From an uncultured Clostridia bacterium (GTDB lineage Bacteria; Bacillota; Clostridia; TANB77; CAG-508): a DNA stretch of 64,000 bases. The position numbers were made by a program, and so were the translations under genes. The notes under the pieces are model-generated. The model had not been told where the DNA came from. It saw only the letters and a list, made by a program, of their open reading frames with translations, and made no database searches. Positions within the stretch are counted from its first letter, which is position 1. Each line of letters begins with the position of its first letter. Shown here piece by piece: positions 62,348-64,000 of the stretch. The stretch is from positions 1 to 64,000 of the forward strand of contig CAKPOF010000005.1 of the NCBI GenBank assembly GCA_934169725.1, written 5' to 3'.

Positions 62348-63688
62348 CTATATAATTCTTTTTGCCCCTACATAATTGTTATTATAATATCCTGAGCTTA
62401 AAGAATCTATTCTAACACCTGTTGACGGAGTTGACGCGTGAATTATTTGTCCTCCACCTATATATATGGCAACATGGCTAATTCCTGATTTTCCAAACAT
62501 AACTAAATCACCAGGTTGTAAGTTTGCTCTACCTACTGAAACACCATTTCCATATTGACCTGCTGCTGTTCTACTTAATGTTATTCCATATTGTTTATAT
62601 ACATATGATGTAAATCCTGAGCAATCAAATCCTGTTGTTGGTGACATACCACCATATACATATTTACATCCTAAATATTGTTTAGCTGTAGAAACTATTC
62701 CTGAACCATTACTAGAAGCTGGCACAGTTGTTGTTGTTTCTTGCACTGTATTATTTGATGTTGTATTTGTACTTGTACTACTTGATTTTCTTGATACTGT
62801 TTCACCTCTTGATGTCTCTTTTTTATTATTTGACAATAAAGATGCTGAAACATATCCTTCTACATTATTTACTTTAATTTTACTCCATCCATTTTCAGTG
62901 CTGTATACTTTAACTTCAGTATTTAGTGCTATTGTTGTTATTATTTCACTTGTTGAATCTGCCTTTCTTCTTACATTTACTGTAGTAGAACTAACATATT
63001 GAGTTTTTGGTGTATTTTGTTCAGCTGCCTTTTTTATTTCTTCTTGTTTAGCTTGTTCAGCTTGAACCTTTTCTTGTTCAGCTTTAGCTTGTTCTTCTTG
63101 CTCTTTCTTTATTTCTTCTAAACTCTTTAACTTGTCTTTTCTAATCCAACCCTTTGTTGTTTGTGTTTCAACACACACCCATCCATTCATTACTTCTGTT
63201 ACTTTAACATTTTCATCTTTTTTTAACTCTAAAACATCAGTAGCATTAATTGATGGGATTAATTTTAATTTTGTATTTTCCAAAATTTTATATTCTTCTA
63301 ATTTGATTTCTGCATTTGCATTTTCTGTTACTTTTTTCTCATCTTCTGATGTTGTGTTTTCATTTGTACTATTTTCATTTACATTATTTTTTTCTTCTGT
63401 AGTTTTGGAATCTGAATTTACTGTGACTAATTCTTTGCTTATATATCCTGTCATATTCTTATATGAAACATTATACCAGTCACCTTGTTCTCCCATGATT
63501 TCAACTTCTTGTTTTGAAGGGATTTGTTCCAATATTTTGCTATTTGCATCAGCTGTCTCTCTTAAATTAGCAACATCCACATTTATAGTTCCTGTATTTG
63601 CCGCTAAACTAATATTTATAAAAAGCATACTTATTATTGAAATAACTGCCATGATGAAAATGCTTTTTATATTCATTTTACTATTCAT
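62348..63688 (-). CDS. SH3-domain NlpC/P60 peptidoglycan endopeptidase
   Basis: Secreted wall hydrolase. A signal peptide or anchor lies at residues 8-29, followed by three bacterial SH3 domains (about 33-88, 135-188 and 228-286) with an acidic linker and a Lys/Glu/Ala-rich stretch between them. A Ser/Thr-rich linker runs to about 325, then the NlpC/P60 domain. Catalytic Cys356 (FDCSGF), His405 (ISHVAIY) and His417 (IIHAS) are present. It should cut gamma-D-glutamyl bonds in peptidoglycan during growth or division. Own promoter at 63741-63769; AAGGA site before the ATG. Confidence 0.94.
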   Translation of the reverse strand: MNSKMNIKSIFIMAVISIISMLFINISLAANTGTINVDVANLRETADANSKILEQIPSKQEVEIMGEQGDWYNVSYKNMTGYISKELVTVNSDSKTTEEKNNVNENSTNENTTSEDEKKVTENANAEIKLEEYKILENTKLKLIPSINATDVLELKKDENVKVTEVMNGWVCVETQTTKGWIRKDKLKSLEEIKKEQEEQAKAEQEKVQAEQAKQEEIKKAAEQNTPKTQYVSSTTVNVRRKADSTSEIITTIALNTEVKVYSTENGWSKIKVNNVEGYVSASLLSNNKKETSRGETVSRKSSSTSTNTTSNNTVQETTTTVPASSNGSGIVSTAKQYLGCKYVYGGMSPTTGFDCSGFTSYVYKQYGITLSRTAAGQYGNGVSVGRANLQPGDLVMFGKSGISHVAIYIGGGQIIHASTPSTGVRIDSLSSGYYNNNYVGAKRII

Positions 63689-63740
63689 TGTAATCCTTCT
63701 CCTTAAAATATTTTATATTTCCAAAAAGTAGTACCAGCCC

Positions 63741-63769
63741 AGTATACTATAAATCCAAAAAAAAGTCAA
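63741..63769 (-). promoter_or_regulatory. Promoter of the NlpC/P60 gene
   Basis: Minus-strand TTGACT (63764-63769), 17-nt spacer, TATACT (63741-63746). It lies within an AT palindrome (AGTCAAA / TTTGACT, about 63757-63786). Confidence 0.7.
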
Positions 63770-63790
63770 ATTTTTGACTTTTTTGTTATA

Positions 63791-64000
63791 AATTACAATT
63801 CAAAATTCAAAAGATTTAACTTATAAAAATTTAATAATATATTGTTTTGAAATACCGCGTAAGCGATCAAACGAACGTTAGTGAGTGCGATTTGGAGCAA
63901 ACTACATACTAGTAATTTTTATATGTGGTTTGCGACACCAAGGTATAAAAAACAATATATTATCAAATTTTAAAATAATTTTTTTATAAAATGTGAATTG
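63791..64000 (+). repeat. MITE-like hairpin repeat, copy 6 (cut by window end)
   Basis: Starts with ATTACAATTCA at 63792 and contains the conserved left arm, GCGTAAGCGATCAAACGAAC, and right arm. The final bases GTGAATTG lack only the last few of the right terminus. It lies just upstream of the NlpC/P60 promoter. Confidence 0.85.

Noticed and set aside
1..64000. CRISPR array or cas genes
   Set aside because: The dispersed repeats are single copies far apart without regular spacers, and no cas-like protein was found.

Overview
The window is very AT-rich DNA with a standard bacterial gene style: AGGAGG-type ribosome binding sites, mostly AGA for arginine, and U-tailed hairpin terminators. Gene content points to a Gram-positive, endospore-capable member of the Clostridia, probably an uncultured gut lineage. 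Sporulation-linked genes are yqfC, yqfD, pdaA, bofA, a splB-like lyase and a BofC-like protein. Cell-envelope and regulatory genes typical of Firmicutes are sepF, divIVA, cdaA, ylbF, an agr quorum-sensing locus and a glmS ribozyme. The lineage is an inference from gene content only.

Layout. 1-761: three tandem consensus promoters firing leftwards, probably into an rRNA operon outside the window, then a repeat element. 762-15897 (minus strand): a GH15 glucoamylase-like enzyme, a beta-CASP metallo-hydrolase, an unknown coiled-coil protein, FtsK/SpoIIIE, an H-subunit-like protein, RsmD, DivIVA, SepF, an HlyD-like adaptor, MiaA, a membrane protein and MutL. 16159-23000: solitary small plus-strand orphan genes between minus-strand splB, folA, thyA, a PflA-like radical SAM protein, an HD phosphohydrolase and two tRNA genes. 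23176-32988 (minus): an unknown protein, acyl-CoA ligase with TetR, a zinc peptidase, ylbF, a DUF3048 protein, ybeY, an unknown 405-residue protein in the place where phoH often sits, yqfD, yqfC and pdaA. 33257-36351: a complete agr system. agrA-agrC read rightwards and agrB-agrD leftwards, converging on a hairpin-rich segment; agrD is a 39-codon gene.

36524-44204: an RluA-type pseudouridine synthase, an rRNA methyltransferase-like protein, small membrane proteins, uvrC, ribozyme-controlled glmS, bofA and yaaL. 44311-46638: an orphan VirD4/TraG-type coupling ATPase with no other conjugation gene nearby. 46754-53106 (minus): a metal exporter, a Cys/Asn-rich membrane protein, truA, cdaA, a small membrane protein, pyrimidine-nucleoside phosphorylase, rnhB and a pilin-like protein. 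53505-64000: htrA, a ClpE-like unfoldase and pgsA on the plus strand; a DUF3298-like protein, a BofC-like protein, a frameshifted comEC and an SH3-NlpC/P60 hydrolase on the minus strand.

Two dispersed repeat families run through the window. One is a roughly 210-bp MITE-like hairpin element with terminal repeats resembling GTTRCAATTYACAG. It has six full or near-full copies, one half copy and three end remnants. The other is a structured, terminator-ended element with two clear copies and one diverged copy, possibly a small RNA family. The points most worth checking are the agr locus (AgrD, 21-bp operator-like repeats, AUA start), the two genes whose best ribosome binding site points to an AUA codon (agrB and comEC), the structured RNA family, and the leader of the gene at 21356, which can form mutually exclusive hairpins around its ribosome binding site.
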